A stretch of DNA of 29,540 nucleotides. Origin: Gemmatimonadota bacterium. GTDB lineage: Bacteria > Gemmatimonadota > Gemmatimonadetes > Longimicrobiales > Gaopeijiaceae. Location: contig JAUQOX010000006.1 in NCBI GenBank assembly GCA_030550695.1, forward strand, positions 1 through 29,540, given 5' to 3'. A program made the translations under genes and the position numbers. Below the pieces are notes generated by a model, which did not search any database, was not told the origin of the DNA, and worked only from the letters and a program-made list of their open reading frames with translations. Shown here piece by piece: positions 1 through 7,470 of this stretch (position 1 is the first letter of the stretch; each line of letters starts with the position of its first letter).

Positions 1-37
1 AAAAGATGATGCCCGTACTCACCACCCAGGTTTCCAA
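1..37 (-). CDS. Possible start of a sodium/solute symporter (partial, runs off window)
   Basis: Only about twelve codons are visible, reading LETWVVSTGIIF from a TTG at 37 on the minus strand. The stretch is hydrophobic after a short polar start, which would suit a first membrane helix. The reason to suspect a gene is context: DUF3311 proteins such as the one just upstream are usually encoded immediately before a sodium:solute symporter family permease. The start codon is uncertain and the Shine-Dalgarno match is poor, so this is a guess from gene order rather than from recognised protein sequence. Confidence 0.2.
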   Translation of the reverse strand, partial: METWVVSTGIIF

Positions 38-102
38 GGGACGCCCCCGCGCCGAGACGGAAAAGAGGAGGATGTGGGCGACAAAAAAAACGAGAGAACC
101 CC

Positions 103-381
103 TCAGAGCCGCCGTTTCATGGACCAGACGAGCACCCCCACCATGGCCAGGTACACCCCGAGCAGGTAGGCAAAAAGAAAGGGCATTCCCAGCACCCAGG
201 GCTCGATGCGGTTGGCCCACAGGTACACCGCCGGAGGCTCGGCCAGGGCCAAAAGAGCCAGGAACAGCGTCAGGGCAACCCGCCGGTCCCGCCCCTTTGC
301 CCGGGAGGTGTCGGCTCCGGGGCCCACACCCGCGGTGACCTCGGGGGAGGAATGGGTCCGGTTCCGGGAAGCGTAACCCAT
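103..381 (-). CDS. DUF3311 family small membrane protein
   Basis: A 92-residue protein has a basic, polar N-terminus (about residues 1-33) and two predicted membrane helices (about 35-55 and 66-87), ending in a basic tail KRRL. The stretch ANRIEPWVLGMPF between the helices matches the signature I associate with DUF3311, whose members are small two-helix proteins encoded next to sodium:solute symporters and thought to be symporter partners. The ATG lies two bases after the stop of the thioredoxin-VKOR gene, so the two are probably translationally coupled in one transcript. The function itself is not established. Family assignment is fairly secure, the partner role is inference. Confidence 0.7.
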   Translation of the reverse strand: MGYASRNRTHSSPEVTAGVGPGADTSRAKGRDRRVALTLFLALLALAEPPAVYLWANRIEPWVLGMPFLFAYLLGVYLAMVGVLVWSMKRRL

Positions 382-383
382 GG

Positions 384-1718
384 TCACGGCCCCCGCCGGG
401 GGCCGAAAGGCCAGACCTCCGCCGCCGGAGGGGCCGCAGCCCACAACAGAGCCGCCATGATCAAGGCCGACGCCAGGCACCAGGCGCAAGACGCGCCGAT
501 GACGAAGGGCTCCAGGTAGGTCAGGTACGCCGAAAAGAGGCTCCCTGCCAGCACCGTCCCCCACAAGGCCAGGACCGCCACCCGGGCCACCCCAGGGCGG
601 CTCCCCCTCCCCACGGCCCAGAGGAGCAGGATCACCCCATACCCCGCCACCCCCAAGACCGCCGTGGGGATCACCCCGAAAAGCCGGGCATAGGGGCTCT
701 GTTGCACCGTGTGGCAGTCTCCCACGGGGCCGCAGACCGCCTCGGTGCCCGACACCTCCACGAAGGCCAGGTACGACGCCACGGCAAGCCCCCCTGCCGC
801 CAGCACGGGGACCACCCACCCCGGCCACCGCCGCCCCCGAGCCCAAGGCGGATAGCCCGTCCAGCCCAAGCTGAAGAGGAGGACCACCAGCACCCCCACC
901 GCCACCCCGTTCCCCACCGGATCCAGGAGGAAGCGGTCCAGGGGGCCCATGGCCGCCGCCTCCCGGGCCACCTCTTCCAGCCGGAGCGACACAGGCGGCG
1001 GGGGGGCCGGGGTGGGCCTTTCCTCCCCTTCCTGGGTCGTGGTGGGCGGGGTCGGGCGGGCTCCGGCCGTGTCGCCGCCGGCGCCCCTCGCCAAGGTGTC
1101 GGCCCTCCGGGCTCCGGTGTCGGGCCGGGCCGGCATCGGCGCTACGGCCGTGTCCTGGCCCCCGCCGGCGGGCGGGACCGGGGCCGCCGGCGTGTCGACA
1201 GCCTGGGGGGGAAGGAGGTCCGGAGGGAGCCGGGTCATCCGCCGCCCCGGGAAGCGGACCTCCAGCAGGTCCTGCTCCTGGAGGAAGCCCAGGACCTCGG
1301 CAATGTCCGGCAGGTCGATCCCCCCCCCGGCCAGACCTTCCTCCACCATGGAGGGAAAACGGGCCGGGATCTCCTCGCCCCCGATGAGGACTTCGCTGCC
1401 CACCACCAGAATGGGGACCACCCACCGCTCTTGAGGGATGCCGAAGTGCCGCACCATGCCCATGTAGAGGGGCTCGGCGAAGGGGCGGGTGACGTCGAAA
1501 GCCAAGATGACCAGGCGGTTCCCCCACCGGTTCTCCAGGGGGATCAGGTGTTCGTTGATGACCTGGTGGCAGTGGGGGCAGGTGGGGCTGTAGAAGAGGA
1601 GGGCATGGACCACCGCCGGGGGTTCCTGGGTCCGGGCGGCCCCGACCCCGGAAAGGCACCCCAAGAAAACCGCCCCCCAAAGCGCCGCCCTGCGGCTCCA
1701 GCCCTGTAAGATCTTCAC
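384..1718 (-). CDS. Thioredoxin-fold / vitamin K epoxide reductase (VKOR) fusion protein
   Basis: A 444-residue protein predicted to catalyse disulfide formation or isomerisation outside the cytoplasm, coupled to quinone. An N-terminal hydrophobic segment (about 10-28) is a signal peptide or anchor. A thioredoxin-like domain follows with the active site CPHC at 47-50. A Pro/Ala/Thr-rich linker spans about 165-240. The C-terminal membrane domain has the VKOR hallmarks: a loop cysteine pair C329 and C335, then the CAWC redox motif at 411-414 near the quinone site. The usual fusion has VKOR first and thioredoxin last; here the order is reversed. The GTG start at 1718 is chosen because GGAGGGG lies just upstream and the signal segment begins there. 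It is coupled to the downstream DUF3311 gene. Confidence 0.85.
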   Translation of the reverse strand: MKILQGWSRRAALWGAVFLGCLSGVGAARTQEPPAVVHALLFYSPTCPHCHQVINEHLIPLENRWGNRLVILAFDVTRPFAEPLYMGMVRHFGIPQERWVVPILVVGSEVLIGGEEIPARFPSMVEEGLAGGGIDLPDIAEVLGFLQEQDLLEVRFPGRRMTRLPPDLLPPQAVDTPAAPVPPAGGGQDTAVAPMPARPDTGARRADTLARGAGGDTAGARPTPPTTTQEGEERPTPAPPPPVSLRLEEVAREAAAMGPLDRFLLDPVGNGVAVGVLVVLLFSLGWTGYPPWARGRRWPGWVVPVLAAGGLAVASYLAFVEVSGTEAVCGPVGDCHTVQQSPYARLFGVIPTAVLGVAGYGVILLLWAVGRGSRPGVARVAVLALWGTVLAGSLFSAYLTYLEPFVIGASCAWCLASALIMAALLWAAAPPAAEVWPFGPRRGP

Positions 1719-1861
1719 TTGCCCCTCCTCTCTTGGGACCGCTCCATCATGCCACGCCCAACCCGGCCAGGCAACGGGGAAGGGGCCGGAAGGGGACGGC
1801 CGAACCCTCCGGACCCGGTGCGACGAACCCCTTGACCGTTTCCCTCTTGTGGCGCCGACGG

Positions 1862-1867
1862 TAACTT
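1862..1867 (+). promoter_or_regulatory. Possible -10 box placing dpaL on a leaderless transcript
   Basis: TAACTT ends seven bases before the ATG at 1875 and no purine-rich Shine-Dalgarno is present. If it is the -10 hexamer, transcription would begin at or next to the start codon. A TTGACC at 1832-1837 is 24 bases upstream, too far for a standard spacer, so the -35 is unclear. Confidence 0.3.
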
Positions 1868-1874
1868 TCCTGCC

Positions 1875-2963
1875 ATGGAGCCGAGTCTCCGCCCCGTCCG
1901 GTCTTTCCTCAGCCGGAGCGCCGATCCCGCCAGGCCCTACCCTTGGGGGGGGATCCTCCACCCTTCCGGCCACGAGCGGGCTTACCGCACCATTTCCCGC
2001 TGGCAGGACTACGCCCCCACACCCCTCGTTCCCTTGAACGGCCTGGCCCACCACCTGGGCCTGGGGAAAGTCTGGTTCAAGCACGAAGGGGAGCGGCTGG
2101 GGGCGGGGAGCTGCAAGGCGTTGGGAGGGGTGTATGGGGTCCAGCGGGCCGTGGAGGGGCGGGGGGGATGCCCCACGGTGGCCGCCGCCTCGGTGGGGAA
2201 CCACGGGCGGGCCGTGGCCCTGGGCGCCGCCCGCCTGGGCTGCCGGGCGGTGATCTTCCTCCCCGCCTCCGCCCCCCCTGAGCGCAAGGACCGCATCCGG
2301 GCCCTGGGGGCGGAACTCCGGGAAGTGGCCGGTTCCTACGACCAGGCCGTGGAAGAGGCCGCCGCCTGTGCCCGGGAGCAGGGGTGGGTGGTGGTGGCCG
2401 ATACGGTGTCTCCCGGGGCCGGAAACACCCCCATCTACGTCATGGAGGGCTACACCGTCCTGGCCCGTGAGGTGTTGGACCAGATGCCCCCCGGGTTCTT
2501 GGCCACCCACGTGTTCCTCCAGGCGGGGGTGGGGGGGCTGGCTGCGGCGGTGGCGGCCTTTTTTTGGGCCGCCCTGGGGCCGGCCCGCCCCCTCCTGGTG
2601 GTGGTGGAGCCCGCCGAGGCCGACGGCCTCCTGGAGTCGGCCCGCCGAAACACCCTCACGCCCTCCCGGGGCAGCCTGGCAACGGCCATGGATTGCTTGG
2701 CCTGCCGCCTTCCCTCGGAGCCGGCCTGGAAGATCCTCCAGGGGGAAGCCCGGGCCTTCTTGGCCGTTTCCGATGCCGCCGCAGAGGCCGCCGTGGGGCT
2801 CCTGGCCTCGGGGGTGGGGGGAGACCCCCCCATCCGCACCCGACCCTCCGGCGCGGCGGGCCTCGCCGGGCTCCTGGCGGCCCTGGCGGATCCGGACCTC
2901 CGGCAAGCCCTCGGGCTCGGCCCCGCCAGCCGAGTCCTCCTCGTGGGAACGGAGGGGCCGTGA
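1875..2963 (+). CDS. dpaL: Diaminopropionate ammonia-lyase-like PLP enzyme
   Basis: A 362-residue fold-type II pyridoxal-phosphate enzyme. Diaminopropionate ammonia-lyase splits 2,3-diaminopropionate to pyruvate and two ammonia in the cytosol. The Schiff-base lysine is K81 in GSCKALGG, near the family form SFKALGG. A substrate/phosphate loop ASVGNHGRA and the glycine-rich PLP phosphate loop QAGVGGLAA are present, followed by VMEGYTVLAREV, which matches the family's MQGYTVLADE region. It is somewhat shorter than the roughly 400 residues usual for the family. The Phe before the lysine is replaced by Cys, so substrate preference may differ; threonine dehydratase-like activity is the main alternative. 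There is no Shine-Dalgarno before the ATG. It stands alone between a divergent redox gene and a CMD-family gene. Confidence 0.75.
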   Translation: MEPSLRPVRSFLSRSADPARPYPWGGILHPSGHERAYRTISRWQDYAPTPLVPLNGLAHHLGLGKVWFKHEGERLGAGSCKALGGVYGVQRAVEGRGGCPTVAAASVGNHGRAVALGAARLGCRAVIFLPASAPPERKDRIRALGAELREVAGSYDQAVEEAAACAREQGWVVVADTVSPGAGNTPIYVMEGYTVLAREVLDQMPPGFLATHVFLQAGVGGLAAAVAAFFWAALGPARPLLVVVEPAEADGLLESARRNTLTPSRGSLATAMDCLACRLPSEPAWKILQGEARAFLAVSDAAAEAAVGLLASGVGGDPPIRTRPSGAAGLAGLLAALADPDLRQALGLGPASRVLLVGTEGP

Positions 2964-3067
2964 GCCGCCTTTTCCCTTCGGCGGGGGCCGGAACCCGGCC
3001 CGCCGGCCCCCCCGTCCCCATGGGGCCCGGCACCTCCCCCCACCACCCTGAACCGTAAGGATCCGCC

Positions 3068-3388
3068 ATGAGCCCGCTCCCCGATCCCCCCGACACCTAC
3101 GCCTCCTTTGCCGAAACCTTCCCCGAGCTGGCGAAGGCCTGGGAACTGGCGGGCCAGGCCGGTCGGACCGGTCCTCTGGATGCCAGGACGGCCCGCCTGG
3201 TGAAGCTGGCCGTGGCCATCGGGGCCCAGCAGGAGGGGGCCGTCCACGCCAGCGTCCGCAAGGCCCTGGCCATGGGCATCGGCCGGGACGAGCTGCTGCA
3301 GGTGGTGGCCCTGGCCGCCGGAACCCTGGGGTTTCCCCGGACGGTGGCGGCCTATACCTGGGTTCGGGACCTCCTGGAGCCCCGCTGA
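3068..3388 (+). CDS. Carboxymuconolactone decarboxylase / AhpD-fold protein lacking the CxxC
   Basis: A 106-residue all-helical protein of the CMD/AhpD fold. The core segment runs LVKLAVAIGAQQEGAVHASVRKALAMGIGRDEL, where the histidine and surrounding helix match the family pattern. AhpD-type peroxidase partners carry a CxxC two residues before that histidine. Here the corresponding positions read EGAVH and the protein has no cysteine at all, so thiol peroxidase chemistry is unlikely. The ATG is preceded by AAGGA at good spacing. It lies about 100 bases after the ammonia-lyase gene and may share its transcript. The fold is confident, the reaction unknown. Confidence 0.8.
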   Translation: MSPLPDPPDTYASFAETFPELAKAWELAGQAGRTGPLDARTARLVKLAVAIGAQQEGAVHASVRKALAMGIGRDELLQVVALAAGTLGFPRTVAAYTWVRDLLEPR

Positions 3389-3425
3389 GCCTCGGGGCCT
3401 CGAGCCGCCCGGAACGAGCTTTAAC

Positions 3426-3441
3426 CGAGAAGCTTTTCTCG
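3426..3441. repeat. Short hairpin CGAGAA-GCTT-TTCTCG between the CMD and CBS genes
   Basis: A perfect six-base-pair inverted repeat with a four-base loop lies 38 bases after the CMD stop and just upstream of a possible promoter for the CBS gene. It has no following T run, so it is a weak terminator at best. It could equally be an operator for the CBS gene. Confidence 0.4.
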
Positions 3442-3463
3442 TAGGAACCTTTTCCGCTCCTTC

Positions 3464-3470
3464 TATATAT
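3464..3470 (+). promoter_or_regulatory. AT-rich -10-like box before the CBS gene
   Basis: TATATAT stands out in very GC-rich surroundings, 48 bases before the CBS gene's ATG and downstream of the short hairpin. No convincing -35 hexamer was found at 16-18 bases upstream, so this is a tentative promoter. Confidence 0.35.
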
Positions 3471-3517
3471 TGGGACGGTTCCTGCCCGTTCTCTTTCCCC
3501 GGCAAGGAGTCCGAGCC

Positions 3518-3952
3518 ATGAAGATCCGGTCCCTCCTGGAGAAAAAGGGCTACGAGGTGGTCACCGTCCCTCCCTCCCTGCCCGTCCTGGATGCCATGCG
3601 GCTCCTGGTGGCCCACAACATCGGCTCGGTGATCGTGGAAGACGACAACCGGGTCCAGGGCATCCTCACCGAACGGGATATCCTCCGCCAGGCGGCCAGG
3701 AACCCCGAGGCCCTGTCCCGCCTTCGGGTGGAGGAGATCATGACCCGCGACGTGGTGGTGGGGGTTCCCGGCGACACCTTGGCCTACGTCATGGAGATCA
3801 TGACCCGGAACCGTATCCGCCACCTTCCGGTGGTGGAAGACGGATGGCTGGTGGGGATCGTCTCCATCGGGGACGTGGTGGACGCCCTGCGGACGGACGT
3901 GGAGGCGGAAAACCGCTACCTGCGGGACTACATCCAGGGCAAGTTCGACTGA
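3518..3952 (+). CDS. CBS-pair (Bateman) domain protein
   Basis: A 144-residue stand-alone protein made of two CBS motifs, at about 8-65 and 76-135. Key stretches are NIGSVIVEDD...GILTERDILR in the first and RIRHLPVVEDGWLVGIVSIGDVV in the second. Such modules bind adenine nucleotides or similar ligands and act as cytosolic energy or redox-state sensors, or modulate other proteins. No effector domain is attached. The ATG at 3518 is chosen over an in-frame ATG at 3470 because AAGGAG (3504-3509) sits eight bases before it and the CBS homology begins there. It faces the minus-strand UspA gene, 130 bases away. Ligand and partner are unknown. Confidence 0.85.
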   Translation: MKIRSLLEKKGYEVVTVPPSLPVLDAMRLLVAHNIGSVIVEDDNRVQGILTERDILRQAARNPEALSRLRVEEIMTRDVVVGVPGDTLAYVMEIMTRNRIRHLPVVEDGWLVGIVSIGDVVDALRTDVEAENRYLRDYIQGKFD

Positions 3953-4082
3953 GATCCGGTCGAATCAGGAGGTCGGTCCCCGAGGTCCTCCCCGGGCCCG
4001 TGCCCGCCGGTCGCCTGGTCGCCCAGCACGGCGGGCCGGCCCCCCAGGGTGTGCCGGACGGACAGGGGAGCGCCCCCCTTCC

Positions 4083-5015
4083 CTAAGCCGATGCCTCGGG
4101 GGGCCTCACCAGGAGGAGGGGCTTGGTGCACCCCCGCAAGACCTTGTCGGCCACGCTCCCCAGGACCGCCCGTTTCATTCCCCGATACCCATGGGTGGCC
4201 ATGGCCACCAGGTCGGTCCCTTGCCGTTCCACAGCCTCCAGGATGGCCCGGGCCGGGCTGGCGTGGACTTCCACCATCCCCTCCACCTCCACCCCTTCCC
4301 CCTGGAGGCGTTTCGCCACCCCGTCCAGGTAGTCCTCGCCCCGCCGCCGGCGTTCCTCGGCGTCTCCCGCCGGCAGGGGAACCGGCCGGGCCCCCACCGT
4401 CCGGAAAGGAGAAACCACATGGAACAGCGTGACCCGGGAGCCCAAGGAGCGGGCCAGGAGCACCGCGGTGGGCAAGACCCCTTCGCCGGTGACGGATCCG
4501 TCCAACGGCACGAGAAGGTGGCGGAACGAAGGGCTGGGGAACGCCTTGCCCTCTTCGTCCAGAGGCCGGATGAGGAGCAACGGAAAATGGCTGTGCCGCA
4601 CCAGGGAGTCGGCCACGCTTCCCAGCCAGGCCCGGCTCATCCCCGTCCGGCCGTGGGTGGTCATGACGATGAGCTGGGCCCCGATCTCCCGGGCATGTCG
4701 TTCCAGAGCTTCCGTCACCCACCCCTCCAACAGGGCGGAACAGATCCTACGATCCGGCAACTCGGCCTTCAGGGCCGCTTCCTTTTCCTTGAGGTACTGC
4801 CGCATGGCCTCCTGGTGCTTGGCCTCGTACACCGAAAGGTCCACCCCTTCGTATTGGAAGGGGGTGTTCTGGAGGAGGTCGGTGGGCAGTTCGCAGCAGC
4901 TCACGTGGGAAAGGTTCACGGCGGCCCCCGTGGCCAGGGACAAGGCACGGGCGAAGGGGAGAGCCTGCTCGCCGAACTCCGATCCGTCCAGGGGAACCAT
5001 GATCTGCTCCAGCAT
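4083..5015 (-). CDS. Tandem-domain universal stress protein (UspA family)
   Basis: A 310-residue cytosolic protein with two UspA repeats, about residues 1-150 and 160-310. Each repeat begins with the strand motif (IMVPLDGSEFG; LLVPLDGSVTG) and ends with the ATP-loop motif HGxxGMxRAxLGS followed by VAD. The G-9x-G-S nucleotide signature is present in both, so ATP binding is likely. Universal stress proteins are induced by starvation and redox stress and often associate with other sensors. The start at 5015 follows AAGGAGG, seven bases upstream; a longer upstream extension lacks homology. The gene is divergent from the glycerate kinase gene and convergent with the CBS gene. The specific target is unknown. 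Confidence 0.9.
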   Translation of the reverse strand: MLEQIMVPLDGSEFGEQALPFARALSLATGAAVNLSHVSCCELPTDLLQNTPFQYEGVDLSVYEAKHQEAMRQYLKEKEAALKAELPDRRICSALLEGWVTEALERHAREIGAQLIVMTTHGRTGMSRAWLGSVADSLVRHSHFPLLLIRPLDEEGKAFPSPSFRHLLVPLDGSVTGEGVLPTAVLLARSLGSRVTLFHVVSPFRTVGARPVPLPAGDAEERRRRGEDYLDGVAKRLQGEGVEVEGMVEVHASPARAILEAVERQGTDLVAMATHGYRGMKRAVLGSVADKVLRGCTKPLLLVRPPEASA

Positions 5016-5133
5016 GGGAGCCTCCTTCCGTTCCGGTAGGGCGCGTGGGGCGTGGGTCCCTGGCCGGACCGCCGCCGCCCCCGATCGGACTAGCCTTGCA
5101 AAGAGCAAGCCGTGAACAGCGCGCTTCCTCTTC

Positions 5134-5139
5134 TATTAT
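5134..5139 (+). promoter_or_regulatory. -10 box TATTAT predicting a leaderless glycerate kinase transcript
   Basis: TATTAT is five of six matches to the -10 consensus and ends nine bases before the ATG at 5149, with no Shine-Dalgarno between. Transcription would start essentially at the first codon. The -35 region is weak (GTGAAC at 5112-5117). Confidence 0.5.
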
Positions 5140-5148
5140 CTTCCAACC

Positions 5149-6477
5149 ATGTCCCTCGCCTCCCTCCGCCGAGATGCCCTGGAGATCTTCCAGGCCGGAA
5201 TCCGGGCCGCCGACCCCCAGGAGGCCGTGCGGCGCCACCTTTCCCGGCAGGGACGCCGCCTCCGGGCCGGAACGGACACCTACGACCTCGGAAGCCTGGG
5301 GGCTGTCCGGGTGGTGGGGATGGGAAAAGCCTCCGCCGCCATGGCCGTCCCGGTGCTGGAGGAGGTGGGCGAGGCGGTGGTGGAGGGGGCTGTCACGGTC
5401 AAGTACGGGCACGGCCTGCCCTTGGACAAGGTTCACGTCCTGGAGGCCGGCCACCCCCTTCCCGACGAAGCGGGGGTCAGGGGCGCGGAGGCGATCCTGG
5501 CCCTGGCCCGGGCCTCCGGCCCCGAAGACCTTCTGATCGTCCTGGTGTCCGGCGGGGGATCCGCCTTGAGCCCGGCCCCCCTAGGGGGTCTTTCCCTGTC
5601 CGAGAAGCAGGAGGTGACCCGCCTGCTTCTGGAGTGTGGCGCCCCCATCCAGGAGATCAACGCCGTCCGAAAACACCTTTCCCGCATCAAGGGCGGCGGG
5701 TTGGCCCGGGCGGCCTACCCGGCGCGGGTGCTGGCCCTGCTCCTTTCCGACGTCATCGGAGACGACCCCTCCACCATCGCTTCCGGGCCCACCGCCCCCG
5801 ACCCCACCACCTTCGCCGACGCCCTGGAGATCCTTCGGCGCCGCGGCATCCGAGAACGGATCCCCCCCCGGGCCCTGGAGGTTTTGGAGGCTGGAGCGGC
5901 CGGCAGGATCCCGGAGACCCCCAAGCCCGGAGATCCCGTCTTCGAGGGCGTCCGGAACCTCGTGGTGGGGAGCAACGCCCTGGCCCTGGCCGCCGCCGAG
6001 GCCCGGGCCCGGGCCCTGGGCTACCACACCCTGGTCCTTTCCTCCTTCGTGGAAGGGGAGACCCGGGAGGTGGCCCGGGTTCATGCCGCCGTGGCCCGGG
6101 AAATCTTGGCCTGGGGGCGGCCCGTTCCTAGGCCGGCCTGCATCCTTTCGGGGGGAGAAACCACGGTGACCCTCCGGGGCGGGGGAAAGGGGGGGCGGAA
6201 CCAGGAGTTCGTCCTGGCCGCGGCCCTGGACATCCGGGGGCTTCCCGGCACCCTCGTCCTCAGCGCGGGAACGGACGGGACCGACGGGCCCACGGACGCC
6301 GCCGGCGCCGTGGCCGACGGCACCACGGTGGAGCGGGGGTGGGCGTTGGGCCTGGACGCCTGGGCCCATCTGGAGGCCAACGACGCCTACCCCTTCTTCC
6401 GGGCCCTGGGCGATCTGCTGTGGACCGGCCCCACTCGGACCAACGTCATGGACCTGAGGGTGCTCTTGGTGGCGTAA
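5149..6477 (+). CDS. gckA: Glycerate 2-kinase (DUF4147/MOFRL type)
   Basis: A 442-residue ATP-dependent kinase that phosphorylates D-glycerate to 2-phosphoglycerate, linking serine, glyoxylate or sugar-acid breakdown to lower glycolysis. The N-terminal DUF4147 domain has GMGKAS with the likely catalytic lysine K60, then LVSGGGSAL and VRKHLSRIKGGGLA. The C-terminal MOFRL domain has SGGETTVT, GRNQEF and the hallmark GTDGTDGPTDAAGA. Length is normal for the family. The ATG is preceded by a -10-like box but no Shine-Dalgarno. Neighbours do not form an obvious operon: UspA is divergent and rex follows after 140 bases. Confidence in the family is high. Confidence 0.93.
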   Translation: MSLASLRRDALEIFQAGIRAADPQEAVRRHLSRQGRRLRAGTDTYDLGSLGAVRVVGMGKASAAMAVPVLEEVGEAVVEGAVTVKYGHGLPLDKVHVLEAGHPLPDEAGVRGAEAILALARASGPEDLLIVLVSGGGSALSPAPLGGLSLSEKQEVTRLLLECGAPIQEINAVRKHLSRIKGGGLARAAYPARVLALLLSDVIGDDPSTIASGPTAPDPTTFADALEILRRRGIRERIPPRALEVLEAGAAGRIPETPKPGDPVFEGVRNLVVGSNALALAAAEARARALGYHTLVLSSFVEGETREVARVHAAVAREILAWGRPVPRPACILSGGETTVTLRGGGKGGRNQEFVLAAALDIRGLPGTLVLSAGTDGTDGPTDAAGAVADGTTVERGWALGLDAWAHLEANDAYPFFRALGDLLWTGPTRTNVMDLRVLLVA

Positions 6478-6488
6478 CTTCCCGGCCC

Positions 6489-6506
6489 GGGGCCTTGTGG
6501 GGCCCC
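6489..6506. terminator. GC-rich hairpin after the glycerate kinase gene
   Basis: GGGGCC and GGCCCC pair around a six-base loop, 12 bases past the kinase stop. No T run follows, so intrinsic termination is doubtful. It may act with Rho or as a 3' stabiliser. Confidence 0.4.
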
Positions 6507-6516
6507 ATCCCTTCCC

Positions 6517-6545
6517 TTGACGGGAACACGGGGTGTTTGTCAATT
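6517..6545 (+). promoter_or_regulatory. Candidate rex promoter
   Basis: TTGACG (6517-6522) and a weak TCAATT (6540-6545) are separated by 17 bases. The -10 half overlaps the inverted repeat at 6535-6561, which is where an autorepressor would bind. The -10 matches only three of six positions, so this is tentative. Confidence 0.35.
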
Positions 6546-6561
6546 CTCGGCCTTGTAAAAC
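6535..6561. promoter_or_regulatory. Inverted repeat upstream of rex, possible autoregulatory operator
   Basis: GTTTGTCAA and TTGTAAAAC face each other across nine bases and match at seven of nine positions when one is reverse-complemented. The inner TTGT/ACAA-like bases recall Rex half-sites, but the spacing differs from the usual TTGTGA-N6-TCACAA. It lies in the only AT-rich patch before rex. Confidence 0.3.
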
Positions 6562-6617
6562 TGTGATGCTTGTCTCGAAGCAGGATGCACCCCGTGGGAG
6601 CCCGGGCAGGAGGTGTT

Positions 6618-7316
6618 GTGGAACCTTTGCGCCGAGTGGTGCTGGAGCGCCTGATCCGCTACTACCGGTATTTGGGCGAGCTGTCTGCGCGCAAAGAGAT
6701 CCGGACCATTACCAGTGCCCAACTGGGCGCCGCCTTGGACATCGACCCCACCCAGGTCCGGAAGGATTTCGGAGCCATCGGCCTGGTGGGAATCAGCCGG
6801 GTGGGCTATGACGTCTGCGAGGTCTGCCGGGCCATCCGCCTCCTGTTCGGCTTCGACCACCCCTACGACGGGGTCCTGGTGGGAGCGGGGCACCTGGGCA
6901 CCGCCCTGCTGGCCTACGGGGGGTTCGCCCCCTTCGGCCTCCGGATCGTGGCGGCCTTCGACAACGACCCGGCCAAGGTAGGGACCCAGGTGGCCGGTCT
7001 TACGATCCACTCCATGGACGCCCTCCGGGCGTACGTACGGGACCACAACATCCGGCTGGGGATCGTCACCACCCCGGCCTCCGCCGCCCAGGGCGTCACG
7101 GACCAGCTCGTGGCGTCGGGGGTCAAGGCCATCTGGAACTTCTCCCCTGTGCGCCTGAACGTTTCCCCGGGCGTCCTCGTTCGGAACGAGCACATCTCCC
7201 TGGGCCTCGCCCAGATCGCCTACCACCTGAACCGCCTCCGGATCCAGGAACAGGGTCCGGGCCCCGATTCGCCGAAAGAGCCCTGCCGCGAGCCCTGCGC
7301 CCCCCCCCGGCGGTAG
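6618..7316 (+). CDS. rex: Redox-sensing transcriptional repressor Rex
   Basis: A 232-residue cytosolic repressor that senses the NADH/NAD+ ratio and leaves DNA when NADH rises. The N-terminal winged-helix domain contains LIRYYRYLGEL and the recognition region DPTQVRKDFGAIGLVGISRVGY. The Rossmann domain has GAGHLG at 89-94, AFDNDPAKVG and a C-terminal NRLRIQ dimerisation helix, with a Pro-rich tail. GTG at 6618 is preferred because AGGAGGTG (6608-6615) is directly upstream and this gives the family's normal N-terminus. In-frame TTG 6570 and ATG 6585 would add residues without homology. It lies directly upstream of aprBA, whose control region has Rex-spaced repeats. In Desulfovibrio vulgaris Rex represses sat, so a role here is plausible. 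Confidence 0.93.
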   Translation: MEPLRRVVLERLIRYYRYLGELSARKEIRTITSAQLGAALDIDPTQVRKDFGAIGLVGISRVGYDVCEVCRAIRLLFGFDHPYDGVLVGAGHLGTALLAYGGFAPFGLRIVAAFDNDPAKVGTQVAGLTIHSMDALRAYVRDHNIRLGIVTTPASAAQGVTDQLVASGVKAIWNFSPVRLNVSPGVLVRNEHISLGLAQIAYHLNRLRIQEQGPGPDSPKEPCREPCAPPRR

Positions 7317-7470
7317 GCGAGGGCCGTCTTCGCCCCCGGCACCGAAGTTCCCCGGGCGTCCGCCCCACGCCCAGACCAGGCTCCTCTCGCCTTTCCTCCC
7401 CTAGATGTCAATTTGTCCCAAGGTGGGAAGAAAATGAGACACCCAGGAACCCGTGGGCAGGAGGGAAGGG

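Noticed and set aside
5096..5101. TTGCAA as -35 box for the glycerate kinase promoter
   Set aside because: It is 32 bases from the TATTAT -10 box, far beyond the normal 16-18.
6570..6617. Longer start for Rex (TTG 6570 or ATG 6585)
   Set aside because: The extra residues do not resemble the Rex N-terminus, while GTG 6618 has AGGAGGTG directly upstream and gives the usual start of the winged-helix domain.
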